This document shows, one piece after another, positions 7,042 to 14,763 of a stretch of 15,292 nt of DNA (position 1 is its first letter; every line of letters starts with the position of its first letter). A model generated the notes under the pieces. The model was not told the origin of the DNA. It did no database searches and saw nothing but the letters and a program-made list of their open reading frames with translations. The stretch lies in the NCBI GenBank assembly GCA_030430875.1, contig JAUIKI010000009.1, positions 1-15,292 of the forward strand, in the 5' to 3' direction. The position numbers were made by a program, and so were the translations under genes. This DNA is from Gammaproteobacteria bacterium (lineage in GTDB: Bacteria > Pseudomonadota > Gammaproteobacteria > Pseudomonadales > JAUIKI01).

Positions 7042-7735
7042 CGGATAATTTTTATAATTTAACCCTATGTGAATAAGATTAAAATGTTACTTCCAAAAGA
7101 TATTTTTGGAGAACAACAAACTACAAATCAAGGAAATGAGTCTATGAAAAAATTAACTATTGCTCTCGGCGCGATGATAAGCGCTATTGCTTCACCTCTT
7201 TATGCAGCTCAAAACTGTCCAGACTTTTCGGGTACTTATGTTGGAAGCTGTGATAACTACCCATCAGAATACTCACAAGTTAGATCGGTGGTAGATCAGA
7301 ATGGTTGTGATAATGTCCAAGTCATTCTAGATATTGCGTTGACCGAGTTGAATGAAGAGAAATACCCTGGTGTACCTGTTGGCACTACACTTATTTTAAG
7401 ATCAATGGATATGAATCCAAGTAGCAAACAGAAAGATGGTGAAGTATTTGTTAGAACAGCGGGTGATACCGTCACAACAATTACACGTGATTCTAAGTGG
7501 AGAGTTAATCAAAACAATAAATACTTCTTGAAAGTTAAGGAAAATACAAAAGTGGAAATCAGCGGCGAAGAAATATACAACGGCAACCTTGTTGGTAGCT
7601 TTTTTCTAGACGCTAATGACAACACAATAAATCTGAATCTCACCAAGAAGAGCGAAATGGATCCATTCAGCTCTGGAGATTGTAAATTATTTAAATTACC
7701 TTAACGGATAGTTTTTATAATTTAGCCTTATGTGA
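6685..7735 (+). repeat. patchy tandem duplication of the secreted-protein gene
   Basis: A 45-base block is identical in both copies (6685-6729 and 7357-7401), including third codon positions. The 31 bases after each stop codon (7042-7072 and 7705-7735) match at 28 positions, so the duplicated unit included the 3' flank. Other parts, mainly the centre of the gene, have diverged widely. Confidence 0.85.
7144..7704 (+). CDS. secreted four-cysteine protein, paralogue 2
   Basis: This 186-residue paralogue of the preceding protein has its own signal peptide (MKKLTIALGAMISAIASPLYA, cleavage near residue 21) and AAGGAA before the ATG. Cysteines 25, 36, 55 and 180 match those of paralogue 1. The stretches VDQNGC-NVQVILDI, LTELNEEKYPGVPVGTTLILR and FFLDANDNTINL are nearly unchanged. 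The segment after that, roughly residues 92-140, differs strongly and is more basic here (TRDSKWRVNQNNKYFLKVKE) than in paralogue 1. No terminator or promoter is evident in the 102-base gap between the copies, so the two probably form one transcript. A strong hairpin follows at 7734-7763. Confidence 0.8.
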   Translation: MKKLTIALGAMISAIASPLYAAQNCPDFSGTYVGSCDNYPSEYSQVRSVVDQNGCDNVQVILDIALTELNEEKYPGVPVGTTLILRSMDMNPSSKQKDGEVFVRTAGDTVTTITRDSKWRVNQNNKYFLKVKENTKVEISGEEIYNGNLVGSFFLDANDNTINLNLTKKSEMDPFSSGDCKLFKLP

Positions 7736-7763
7736 CCAGGATAATTTTCGGATTATCTTGGTC
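7734..7763 (+). terminator. terminator after the secreted-protein pair
   Basis: Arms GACCAGGATAAT (7734-7745) and ATTATCTTGGTC (7752-7763) pair over 12 bp with a single G-U. The loop TTTCGG could close as a UUCG tetraloop. A short TTT follows. It is absent after paralogue 1, which supports a two-gene operon. Confidence 0.7.
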
Positions 7764-7928
7764 TTTGCTTGCAAACTATAACAATATTAAAATGATACTA
7801 ATCACTTGACGCCTCAGTGACTAGCCCCGCACTATTATTACTTACTATTTTTTCAACCAAGACCAAATAATCCATTCAATATTTCTGCAAATTGATGTGA
7901 TTAAATGACGTTTGTTTTTAATCTTGTT

Positions 7929-7946
7929 CATGTCAATCATGTCATT
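7929..7946. repeat. tandem 9-mer before the helical lipoprotein gene
   Basis: CATGTCAAT is followed at once by CATGTCATT. A -10-like GATAAT is at 7969-7974 without a good -35. These could be paired activator half-sites; the evidence is thin. Confidence 0.25.
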
Positions 7947-8020
7947 TATTATCGCTGATTTAATCATGGATAATATGAGTGCCACATGCTGATTGATCGC
8001 TCAAACATTGAGGATACTGT

Positions 8021-8917
8021 ATGGTTTTAGTTAATCAATTCATTTCTCTGCGATGCTTATTGGTTGTGTGCGCAGTGATGGGATTCATCACCGGTTGTGA
8101 CTTCACTAAAACCGAGCAAGAGCAATATGCTGATCTTCAAGATGGTTTTATTTATAAAAGTTATCAAAAAATATCTAGAAAAACAGTTCCTCTTGCTGTG
8201 ACTACGTATAAGCGTGAGCATGAGAAAATATCAGACGATACTCCGGTTAATCTCACAAATTTCGACACCCATTTTGGTTTGGCGCTATTGTTGGTCACTA
8301 CGTTTAAATATGATTTAGCCTTAGCTGAATCTAATATTTCATCCGAGTATGCCGTTAGCGATGTCGAAAAAGCGCTTGCGCAATCGCTGATTTCTTTCAT
8401 TATGTATCAAAAAAAATGGCCAACCTTAGCCCGTGAACAGTCAGCGCAAGCCAATGCTTTGTTGAAAGGAGCTGAATTAGATGGTGAGATATCAGTTGAG
8501 CAATTACATGACATGTTTGCAGTGGTGTTTTTATTGTTGGCTTTTCAAGAATCAGATGAGCAATTGATGCAAGAAGTTTTGCCAAGGATTTCTTGGGTAC
8601 AATCGAATGCTGAAGTTGGCTCTTTGTGCGAGGCATTGATGTTAATTCGACTGGGCGACTATACCAAAGGATTTAATCAGCTGGAACAATTGGCCAATGA
8701 TGCGGATGTGTCTCCAGAGTTAAAAGCAGACATTCAGAATATAACTCATGCGCTTAAAGAAGCTGCAGGTTTACCTGAGGATGAAAAATTAGGTGAGATA
8801 ATGACAATGAAAGTAGTATTAAAAATATTGATGAGTCAACTTAAAGCAAAAGCCAGCACAAAATCAGTTGAATGGATGCAGTGGCTTGAAGAGTTGAGAG
8901 ATAAAATACCAGTTTGA
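8021..8917 (+). CDS. helical lipoprotein of unknown function
   Basis: The protein has 298 residues. A long signal sequence ends in the lipobox I-T-G-C26 (VVCAVMGFITGC), so it should be lipidated; the residue after the cysteine is Asp, which in enterobacteria would favour inner-membrane retention. GAGGA lies 6 bases before the ATG. The rest is almost wholly alpha-helical in look, with recurring L-A-x-x-L and A-L-A patterns (LALLLVTTFKYDLALAE, VEKALAQSLISFIMY, LGDYTKGFNQLEQLA), as in TPR-like or other helical-repeat scaffolds, but no canonical TPR motif was confirmed. It stands alone between the pair's terminator and the convergent queF. The role is unknown. Confidence 0.75.
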   Translation: MVLVNQFISLRCLLVVCAVMGFITGCDFTKTEQEQYADLQDGFIYKSYQKISRKTVPLAVTTYKREHEKISDDTPVNLTNFDTHFGLALLLVTTFKYDLALAESNISSEYAVSDVEKALAQSLISFIMYQKKWPTLAREQSAQANALLKGAELDGEISVEQLHDMFAVVFLLLAFQESDEQLMQEVLPRISWVQSNAEVGSLCEALMLIRLGDYTKGFNQLEQLANDADVSPELKADIQNITHALKEAAGLPEDEKLGEIMTMKVVLKILMSQLKAKASTKSVEWMQWLEELRDKIPV

Positions 8918-8951
8918 GGCCTTCCCACTAAAAATAGCGATAAAAATTGAT

Positions 8952-9761
8952 TTATTGACGTGCAGTACGTCCTGTTTCAAGCCATTGTTTGGATGAAGAG
9001 CGTATTGGGTTAATATCAATGCCGCCTCGTCGTAAAAATCGCGCCGCGATACATAATGATTTTGGTTCGCATTGGGTGGAAATATCATAAAAAATTTGCT
9101 CCACGCATGCTTCATGAAAACCAGCATGATGTCGATAGGAAATTAAATATTCCAACAAATGCTCATGTGAAACAGCCTTTCCTTGATACTTAATAAACAC
9201 ACTGGCCCAATCAGGTTGTCCAGTCACCGGACAATTGGATTTGAATACGTGTGACACAAGATGTTCAGATATTTCATCCGATTGATTGCATCTTAAAATG
9301 GTCGCATCAGGCTGATAATGCTTAGGGGATACATCAATTTCATCGATGCAAACAGCATCACATGCGTTAAATGAAAGTGACTGGCTGGCAGCATGCAGTT
9401 GAGTAGTGACCGGAGTCCCAACACAATCGCTGATATCTGTTGTGAGTGTTTGAATCAATGCTTCTGTTGATGCAAATTGTGTTTGATTCAACGAGTTCAG
9501 ATACAGTTTTAAGGATTTTGATTCCACTAAATTAGGCGAATCGCAAGGAATTCGAATTTCTGCGATGGCAATTTGTGGCTTGCCATTCGGATTTAGCCAG
9601 GATAATTCATAGCACGTCCAGGCATCTTCTCCGAAGAAATCGACCTGACTTTGGAAGAATAATTGGTTTCTGGATTCACTGCGAGGTATAGAAAATAATA
9701 AGTCCGGCGTATAATGGTCAATATAGTGAGTTTGTTGACCAAGGGGATTTAAATTTTTCAT
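8952..9761 (-). CDS. queF: NADPH-dependent 7-cyano-7-deazaguanine reductase
   Basis: QueF reduces the nitrile of preQ0 to the amine preQ1, the last free-base step of queuosine synthesis before Tgt inserts it into tRNA. The 269 residues correspond to the long two-domain form (E. coli 282). The QueF motif ESKSLKLYLNSLNQT is present in the N-terminal half. The nucleophilic cysteine is in SNCPVTGQPDW (C177, with Asp184 seven residues on, the same spacing as E. coli C190 and D197). FHEACVEQIFYD and RRGGIDINPIRS complete the family profile. I chose the ATG at 9761; an in-frame TTG at 9785 lies inside the divergent ampD gene. No clear ribosome binding site precedes the ATG. Tgt is encoded at the right edge of the window. 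Confidence 0.96.
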   Translation of the reverse strand: MKNLNPLGQQTHYIDHYTPDLLFSIPRSESRNQLFFQSQVDFFGEDAWTCYELSWLNPNGKPQIAIAEIRIPCDSPNLVESKSLKLYLNSLNQTQFASTEALIQTLTTDISDCVGTPVTTQLHAASQSLSFNACDAVCIDEIDVSPKHYQPDATILRCNQSDEISEHLVSHVFKSNCPVTGQPDWASVFIKYQGKAVSHEHLLEYLISYRHHAGFHEACVEQIFYDISTQCEPKSLCIAARFLRRGGIDINPIRSSSKQWLETGRTARQ

Positions 9762-9772
9762 GGATATTTGTG

Positions 9773-10330
9773 ATGTCTTTTTCAATTAAAAATCATTGTT
9801 TGGACGGTGCAAGTTTTATTGCTTCACCTAATTTTAATCAACGGCCTCAAGGCACGGTGATTGATTTGATTGTGATTCATAATATTAGCTTGCCACCCAA
9901 GCAATTTGGTGGGCCAGCGATTATTGATTTTTTTACCAACGAGCTTGATGTGCCACAAGATCCCTATTTTAACACAATCAAAGAGCTAAAAGTGTCTGCT
10001 CATTTGTTGGTTCGTCGAACTGGTGAAGTCATTCAGTTTGTAGGATTTGATCAGAGAGCCTGGCATGCAGGGCAATCTTTTTATCAAAGGCGTGAAGATT
10101 GCAATGATTTTTCGATTGGCATTGAACTGGAAGGCAGTGATGATATTCCCTATGAAATGATTCAATATGAGGTATTAAGTCAAATTTGCCAGGTATTAAT
10201 ACAACATTATCCGGCTATTTCATCTGATCGTATTGTCGGACACAGTGATATCGCACCGGTGCGAAAGACCGATCCTGGTCCAGCGTTTGACTGGCAATTA
10301 TTGAAGCAGTTGCTCGATGAAAAAAATTAA
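9773..10330 (+). CDS. ampD: 1,6-anhydro-N-acetylmuramyl-L-alanine amidase
   Basis: AmpD is the cytoplasmic zinc amidase that cuts the stem peptide from anhydro-muropeptides during murein recycling; its loss derepresses ampC in species that have AmpR. The 185 residues match the family length (E. coli 183). Zinc ligands are in place: His36 (VIHNISLPP), His157 (VGHSDIAP) and Asp167 (KTDPGPAFDW), with catalytic Glu118 (IGIELEG) and Lys165. RAWHAG is also conserved. The start is either the ATG at 9773 or the GTG at 9770 directly before it; a weak GGA lies 8 bases upstream. The start codon is 11 bases from that of the divergent queF. Its last 14 bases overlap the next gene. Confidence 0.97.
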   Translation: MSFSIKNHCLDGASFIASPNFNQRPQGTVIDLIVIHNISLPPKQFGGPAIIDFFTNELDVPQDPYFNTIKELKVSAHLLVRRTGEVIQFVGFDQRAWHAGQSFYQRREDCNDFSIGIELEGSDDIPYEMIQYEVLSQICQVLIQHYPAISSDRIVGHSDIAPVRKTDPGPAFDWQLLKQLLDEKN

Positions 10331-11216
10331 GTTGGCATTTCTTATCAGCTTGATGCTTCTGCCAAGCGTGAGTTTTTCTGTCACTTTGATAGAAGATATG
10401 TTGGTGGTAGAAGATGTGCTAAATCGAGAGGTTCGTTTATCGAAACCCGCCAAACGTGTGATCACTTTGGCGCCACATCTCACTGAAATAGTTTTTCATT
10501 TGAGTGCTGGCGATAAAATTGTTGGCACAATTGTGCCAGCTGATTTTCCTGAAGCGGCAAAAAAAATTCCTATAGTGGGGGATTTCCAATCACTAAATAT
10601 AGAAAAAATTATTCAGTTTAAGCCAGATTTGATTATTGCCTGGGCCAGTGGAGGGCAGAGGATAAGTTTGGAAAAGCTGGCTGATTTTGGATTAACTGTT
10701 TATTACAGTGAGGCGAAGACATTTGCTGATATTGCTCATGAAATGATGATGATAGGGCATTTATTGGGGATTGATGAAGCAGCTGTAACACAGTCTAATG
10801 CTTTGCTTAATCAGATGAATCAACTCAAAAAAAACTATGCAGATATGCCAAAAAAAACTGTATTCTATCAAATAGGACACGATTCTTTGTATACCGTCAA
10901 TGCAGAACATTTCATTGGAAAAATGCTTGATTTATGTGGAGGTGAGAATGTGTTTGGCGATGCTCTAATGCCTATACCGCAAGTGAGCATGGAAGCTGTG
11001 ATCGAGAGCAATCCATCAGTAATCATCTATGCTGAATCTGAAACTAGCGAGGCGAATCCTTCGTATTATCAACGTTTTTGGCAGAAGTATCCGTTTTTAG
11101 CAGCAGTTAAAAATGATCACGTGCTGCCAATTTCTACAAGTTTGCTTAGTCGGCCAGGACCGCGTCTGCTCGAAGGTGTACAAAAGCTTTGTGAATTGCT
11201 GCATTCAACGCATTGA
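10317..11216 (+). CDS. BtuF-like periplasmic cobalamin or metal-chelate binding protein
   Basis: This is a 299-residue class III substrate-binding protein with a signal peptide (MKKIKLAFLISLMLLPSVSFS). The fold's landmarks are RVITLAPHLTEIVFHLSAGDKIVGT, then DFPEAAKKIPIVGDFQSLNIEKIIQFKPDLIIAW, a long linking helix, FYQIGHDSLYTVN, LCGGENVF and PQVSMEAVIESNPSVII. These align with E. coli BtuF, whose substrate is vitamin B12, including the spacing of the two lobes. Haem- and siderophore-binding relatives share much of this, so B12 is likely but not certain. The ATG overlaps the ampD end by 14 bases and has no strong Shine-Dalgarno, suggesting translational coupling. No ABC permease or ATPase gene is near. 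Confidence 0.85.
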   Translation: MKKIKLAFLISLMLLPSVSFSVTLIEDMLVVEDVLNREVRLSKPAKRVITLAPHLTEIVFHLSAGDKIVGTIVPADFPEAAKKIPIVGDFQSLNIEKIIQFKPDLIIAWASGGQRISLEKLADFGLTVYYSEAKTFADIAHEMMMIGHLLGIDEAAVTQSNALLNQMNQLKKNYADMPKKTVFYQIGHDSLYTVNAEHFIGKMLDLCGGENVFGDALMPIPQVSMEAVIESNPSVIIYAESETSEANPSYYQRFWQKYPFLAAVKNDHVLPISTSLLSRPGPRLLEGVQKLCELLHSTH

Positions 11217-11240
11217 GCAAGAAGAGCTTGAGAGATAGGG

Positions 11241-11693
11241 TTATTTATTGAAAATTTTTATAGAGTTTGTTTTGACACTATAAGTTGGACCCATGTAGTT
11301 TCTTTCAGTTTGAGAGTATTGGTAGGATTTGGAGATATTGATTTTATTGTCATCAACAACCTTTATTTCGGGCAGGTTATTATCTTGCACTTCAGATTGA
11401 ATGAGTTCAAGTAAGAATAGATCTAACTCATTGTCGACTAGTTCTTCAGTTGCTTCGTCATCGCTCGATGCAAGATTGGAATCAAATTCGTCATCTGCAG
11501 ATTTTATAGCATCGTCAATAGCCGTTTCAGACATTTCATCATTTTCTAATGAGGTGAGTCCGGTTTTCTCTTGGCACTCAGCTTTTTTTTGATTATTGAT
11601 ATCTTCACAATCAATGTCGAGTTGTTCTGCTGCAATTAATTGAGATACAAAACAGTTGAGGGTAAAAATACTGATGAATAGAAAACGAGACAT
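11241..11693 (-). CDS. small acidic exported protein, unknown
   Basis: The protein has 150 residues and a signal peptide (MSRFLFISIFTLNCFVSQLIAA). AAGGTGA lies 5 bases before the ATG at 11693 and fixes this start over the upstream TTG at 11714. The mature N-terminal two thirds is very rich in Asp and Glu (for example SADDEFDSNLASSDDEATEELVDNE), while the last 40 residues are basic and tyrosine-rich (KSYQYSQTERNYMGPTYSVKTN). Two cysteines lie just after the signal peptide. No domain was recognised. A perfect TATAAT lies about 40 bases upstream. The gene is separate from the convergent binding-protein gene by 24 bases with no hairpin of note. Confidence 0.7.
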   Translation of the reverse strand: MSRFLFISIFTLNCFVSQLIAAEQLDIDCEDINNQKKAECQEKTGLTSLENDEMSETAIDDAIKSADDEFDSNLASSDDEATEELVDNELDLFLLELIQSEVQDNNLPEIKVVDDNKINISKSYQYSQTERNYMGPTYSVKTNSIKIFNK

Positions 11694-11731
11694 GGTTGTC
11701 ACCTTTGGATTCAATTATTGTTCTTGCTGTT

Positions 11732-11737
11732 ATTATA
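11732..11737 (-). promoter_or_regulatory. -10 box of the acidic exported protein gene
   Basis: A perfect TATAAT on the minus strand, placing the start about 32 bases before the ATG. No good -35 is seen. Confidence 0.4.
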
Positions 11738-11866
11738 AATAATGTCAGGTATTTTCCTCTAACATCCATTTTAACGCATGAGATTATATGTCAGTTTTTT
11801 AGCGTCCGTGCTTTAGTATATGCTGAAATTCCATGGACCACAATCCATAGACTAAGGAGTTTTGAT

Positions 11867-11902
11867 ATGAGAGGAGCTAAAAAACAACTTTGTTATAGCT
11901 AA
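11867..11902 (+). CDS. possible 11-residue peptide or leader ORF
   Basis: The ORF reads MRGAKKQLCYS and stop. AAGGAG (11854-11859) lies exactly 7 bases before the ATG, the best ribosome binding site in the window's non-coding DNA. The product would be basic with one cysteine. The stop codon lies inside a long dyad (11893-11944) that also forms the end of the convergent secF gene. It may be a small protein, the translated part of a small RNA, or chance. Confidence 0.35.
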   Translation: MRGAKKQLCYS

Positions 11903-11944
11903 ATCTAATATATTGCACCTGATTAGTGCAATATTTAGCTATAA
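11893..11944. terminator. two-part hairpin at the secF end
   Basis: The inner stem ATATTGCAC (11910-11918) pairs with GTGCAATAT (11926-11934) over 9 bp with a 7-base loop. The outer arms TTATAGCTAA (11893-11902) and TTAGCTATAA (11935-11944) add 10 bp, with a 7-base bulge on the left side. The outer arm contains the secF stop codon on one side and the stop of the tiny ORF on the other. The structure works on either strand; flanking T-tracts are weak. Confidence 0.6.
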
Positions 11945-12883
11945 ATAGGGCGTCTCCGGGGTATCTGCTGTATCCCCTTCTTTTTCAGGTAGCATTAAAT
12001 CTTGTTTGTTAATCTTTAGGCCTAAAATAATATTTGCTGCGATGTAAATTGAAGAGTAGGTTCCAAAGCCAATACCAATGATGAGTGCCAGCGCAAAATT
12101 TTGGATTAACTCTCCACCTACAAAATATAGTGCAAATAATACAAGTAGCGTTGTGAGTGACGTTGCAATGGTTCTACCAAGCACTTGTGTCATGGATATA
12201 TTAATCACATTGATGGGCTGAGTATTTCGTAGTTTGCGAAAATTTTCACGAATTCTGTCAAATACAACAATTGTGTCGTTGAGCGAGTAACCAATGACAG
12301 CCAAAAGTGCTGCAAGTACAGTTAAGTCAAATTCCCATTGAAAAAATGAGAAAAATCCCAGGGTGATAATGACATCGTGAGCCAATGCGCTGACTGCACC
12401 AACGGAAAATTTATATTGAAAGCGAAAGGCGACATAAACAAGCACAATTGCAAGTGCCATTAATAAAGCCAGCCCACCTTGTTCACGCAACTCCTCACCA
12501 ACCTGTGGTCCGATAAATTCCACACGCTTTACTGTAATCTCAAATGGTGTGTCATCTATGGCATCAACAATGGCTTCAGCTAGTGATTGTTGGTTCTTAT
12601 CTGCACGTGGAGCAACTCGAATGACAACATCTTTCGCAGTGCCAAAATGCTGAACAATGGCGTTACCAAAACCGACCTCGGCTAATTGTTTGCGTAAGTT
12701 GTTTAACTCAATCGATTCTGAATACTCGACTTCAATTAGAGTTCCGCCAGTGAAATCTAAGCCGAAGTTAAGGCTTTTCAGAGAAAGAGAGGCGATTGAG
12801 GCAATGATTAATATAATGGAAAATATACTGGCTAAGTGCCGCTTTCCCATAAAGTTATACATTTTTTCGATGGAATCAGTCAT
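11939..12883 (-). CDS. secF: protein translocase subunit SecF
   Basis: SecF is the smaller partner of SecD in the proton-driven SecDF complex that helps pull exported proteins through SecYEG at the inner membrane. The 314 residues give six transmembrane segments: one at residues about 18-36, a periplasmic domain, then five near the C-terminus. Signature motifs are FGLDFTGGTLIEVEY after the first segment, RVEFIGPQVGEELREQG before the second, and GYSLNDTIVVFDRIREN in the RND-like core. The ATG at 12883 is 11 bases after the secD stop; an in-frame TTG at 12889 is two codons earlier. No strong ribosome binding site is visible, so coupling with secD is likely. Confidence 0.97.
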   Translation of the reverse strand: MTDSIEKMYNFMGKRHLASIFSIILIIASIASLSLKSLNFGLDFTGGTLIEVEYSESIELNNLRKQLAEVGFGNAIVQHFGTAKDVVIRVAPRADKNQQSLAEAIVDAIDDTPFEITVKRVEFIGPQVGEELREQGGLALLMALAIVLVYVAFRFQYKFSVGAVSALAHDVIITLGFFSFFQWEFDLTVLAALLAVIGYSLNDTIVVFDRIRENFRKLRNTQPINVINISMTQVLGRTIATSLTTLLVLFALYFVGGELIQNFALALIIGIGFGTYSSIYIAANIILGLKINKQDLMLPEKEGDTADTPETPYL

Positions 12884-12894
12884 GGTCAATTTGC

Positions 12895-14760
12895 TTATAT
12901 AATTGCACTTAGTTTTTTGAGTGGTCGGCCACCCAGTGTGATTCCAACTAATGAACGCGTTAACATAATTGCGGTGAACATTGAGGTAAGAATCCCAATA
13001 GATAGTGTAACAGCGAATCCTTTAATTGGGCCTGAGCCAAATGCAAATAGAATTAAAGCGACCAGTAAGGTGGTGATGTTAGCATCTAAAATAGTAACGA
13101 ATGCTCTATCGTAGCCTGCATTAATTGCTGCATGTGGGGTCAAGCCATTTTTTAGCTCTTCCCGAATACGTGAAAAAATTAATACATTTGCATCGACTGC
13201 CATCCCAACAGTTAAGACAATCCCAGCAATGCCAGGAAGCGTTAATACTGCGCCTGGAATCATCGACATAAATGCAATGATTAGCACAAGATTTAATGCT
13301 AGAGCCACATTAGCAAAAAGACCAAAGAGCTTGTAAGTGACCAGCATAAAAATTAGTACGGCTGCAAATCCAATTAAGATAGCAAGCACACCTTGATTGA
13401 TATTTTCTTGCCCTAGACTTGGACCAATCGTTCTTTCTTCAACAAAATACATTGGTGCAGCCAGCGCACCGGCACGTAGTAGCAAAGCCAGTTCGCTTGA
13501 TTCAGCTGCGCTCTCTAGGCCAGAAATTTGGAAATTTCGCCCAAGTGCTGAACGAATTACAGCAAAACTGATAATGCTTTTCTCTTCATAGCGTTTATAG
13601 TTTGGCACTAACTTACCATTTTCATCTTCACTGAAAGTAGTATTGGTTTTTTGCTCAATGAATAACACTGCCATTCGACTGTTAATGCGGTCTTTAGTAG
13701 CGCGAAACATTTTGTCACCACCTTCACTGTCTAGAGTGATATTGACAGCTGGTCGACCATTTTCATCAAAATTAGATTGCGCATTCATGACATTTTGACC
13801 CGACAGAATCGCTTGACGTGACAAGGATTCATGCTGAGTTTTTTGATTTCGGTAAGGAAAGCGTTCTGTATTGTAGCTAGGTTCATTTAACGGTGCTTCT
13901 AGCCTAAACTCCAGATTGGCAGTTTTTCCTAGAATTCGTTTAGCTTGTGCTGTGTCTTGCACGCCGGGTAATTCAATGACAATACGACTGCGACCTTGGC
14001 GTTGAATAAGCGGTTCAGCAACTCCAAGCTCATTGATACGATTGCGCAATGTTGTCAAGTTTTGAGTAATGGCATAGTCGGTGATTTCGTTAATTTTGCT
14101 GTCGCTGACAGTTAATTTGATCCATGTGGTCGCATCAGCGCGTTGCTGATCCTCAGCGATGAATTCTGGATAGGCTTTTTGAATTGAACGTTTGGCATCA
14201 TCAATATTATCAGCAGAAGCAAGTTGTATCTCAATAGAGTCATTGTTGAGCGTGACTTTTTTATATTTCAAACTGTTTTCTTGTAAGTGGCGCTTGATAG
14301 CAATCTGATAATCTTTGTAGCGATCACTTAGTGCTTTACTAATATCCACTTCCATTAAAAAATGCACACCGCCACTTAAGTCTAAGCCAAGTTTGATAGG
14401 AGTCGCTCCAAGGTTTCGTAACCAGTCTGGAGTGGTTGGCGCTAAATTTAAGGCAACCACATAGTTATCTCCCATGGCCTGTTTTATCAGTGGTTGAGCT
14501 TTTAACTGTGAATCATTATCAGAAAACCGAATTAATCCTTGTTTTTCGGTCAATTCAGTTTTTTTGTAAATAATGTTGGCTTTGTCGAGGCTGTCAGTAA
14601 TTTTATCAATCTGAGCTTGAGTCACTTTTTGGCCAGCATTTAGACTTGAAATTTGGATGGCAAGGTCATCAGGGTATAAGTTAGGAAAAGCGAAGACTCC
14701 TGCAATCGCTATTACAGCTACAATAACGAGATATTTCCAAAGTGGGTAGCGATTATGCAT
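12895..14760 (-). CDS. secD: protein translocase subunit SecD
   Basis: SecD forms the SecDF complex with the next gene's product. The 621 residues agree with E. coli SecD (615). Order of parts: first transmembrane segment at about 9-26, GLDLSGGVHFLMEVD, the large periplasmic P1 domain with LRNRINELGVAEPLIQRQG and RIVIELPGVQD, the typical end of P1 before the second segment (AAPMYFVEERTIGPSLGQ), and five further segments. The core motif is VGMAVDANVLIFSRIREEL, whose Asp is the proposed proton-relay residue. The start ATG is 3 bases beyond the yajC stop. Confidence 0.98.
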   Translation of the reverse strand: MHNRYPLWKYLVIVAVIAIAGVFAFPNLYPDDLAIQISSLNAGQKVTQAQIDKITDSLDKANIIYKKTELTEKQGLIRFSDNDSQLKAQPLIKQAMGDNYVVALNLAPTTPDWLRNLGATPIKLGLDLSGGVHFLMEVDISKALSDRYKDYQIAIKRHLQENSLKYKKVTLNNDSIEIQLASADNIDDAKRSIQKAYPEFIAEDQQRADATTWIKLTVSDSKINEITDYAITQNLTTLRNRINELGVAEPLIQRQGRSRIVIELPGVQDTAQAKRILGKTANLEFRLEAPLNEPSYNTERFPYRNQKTQHESLSRQAILSGQNVMNAQSNFDENGRPAVNITLDSEGGDKMFRATKDRINSRMAVLFIEQKTNTTFSEDENGKLVPNYKRYEEKSIISFAVIRSALGRNFQISGLESAAESSELALLLRAGALAAPMYFVEERTIGPSLGQENINQGVLAILIGFAAVLIFMLVTYKLFGLFANVALALNLVLIIAFMSMIPGAVLTLPGIAGIVLTVGMAVDANVLIFSRIREELKNGLTPHAAINAGYDRAFVTILDANITTLLVALILFAFGSGPIKGFAVTLSIGILTSMFTAIMLTRSLVGITLGGRPLKKLSAII

Positions 14761-14763
14761 GGG

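Noticed and set aside
7092..7110. Hairpin TCCAAAA/TTTTGGA between the two secreted-protein genes as a terminator
   Set aside because: The 7-bp stem is AT-rich and has no T-tract after it, and the corresponding site after the second copy holds a much better hairpin.
11696..11866. Longer plus-strand ORF upstream of the 11-residue peptide
   Set aside because: It overlaps the promoter region of the minus-strand acidic protein gene and shows no protein-like sequence. Only the last 12 codons have a good ribosome binding site.
12657..13591. Several open frames antisense to secD and secF
   Set aside because: These are shadows of strongly conserved coding sequence, without start signals.
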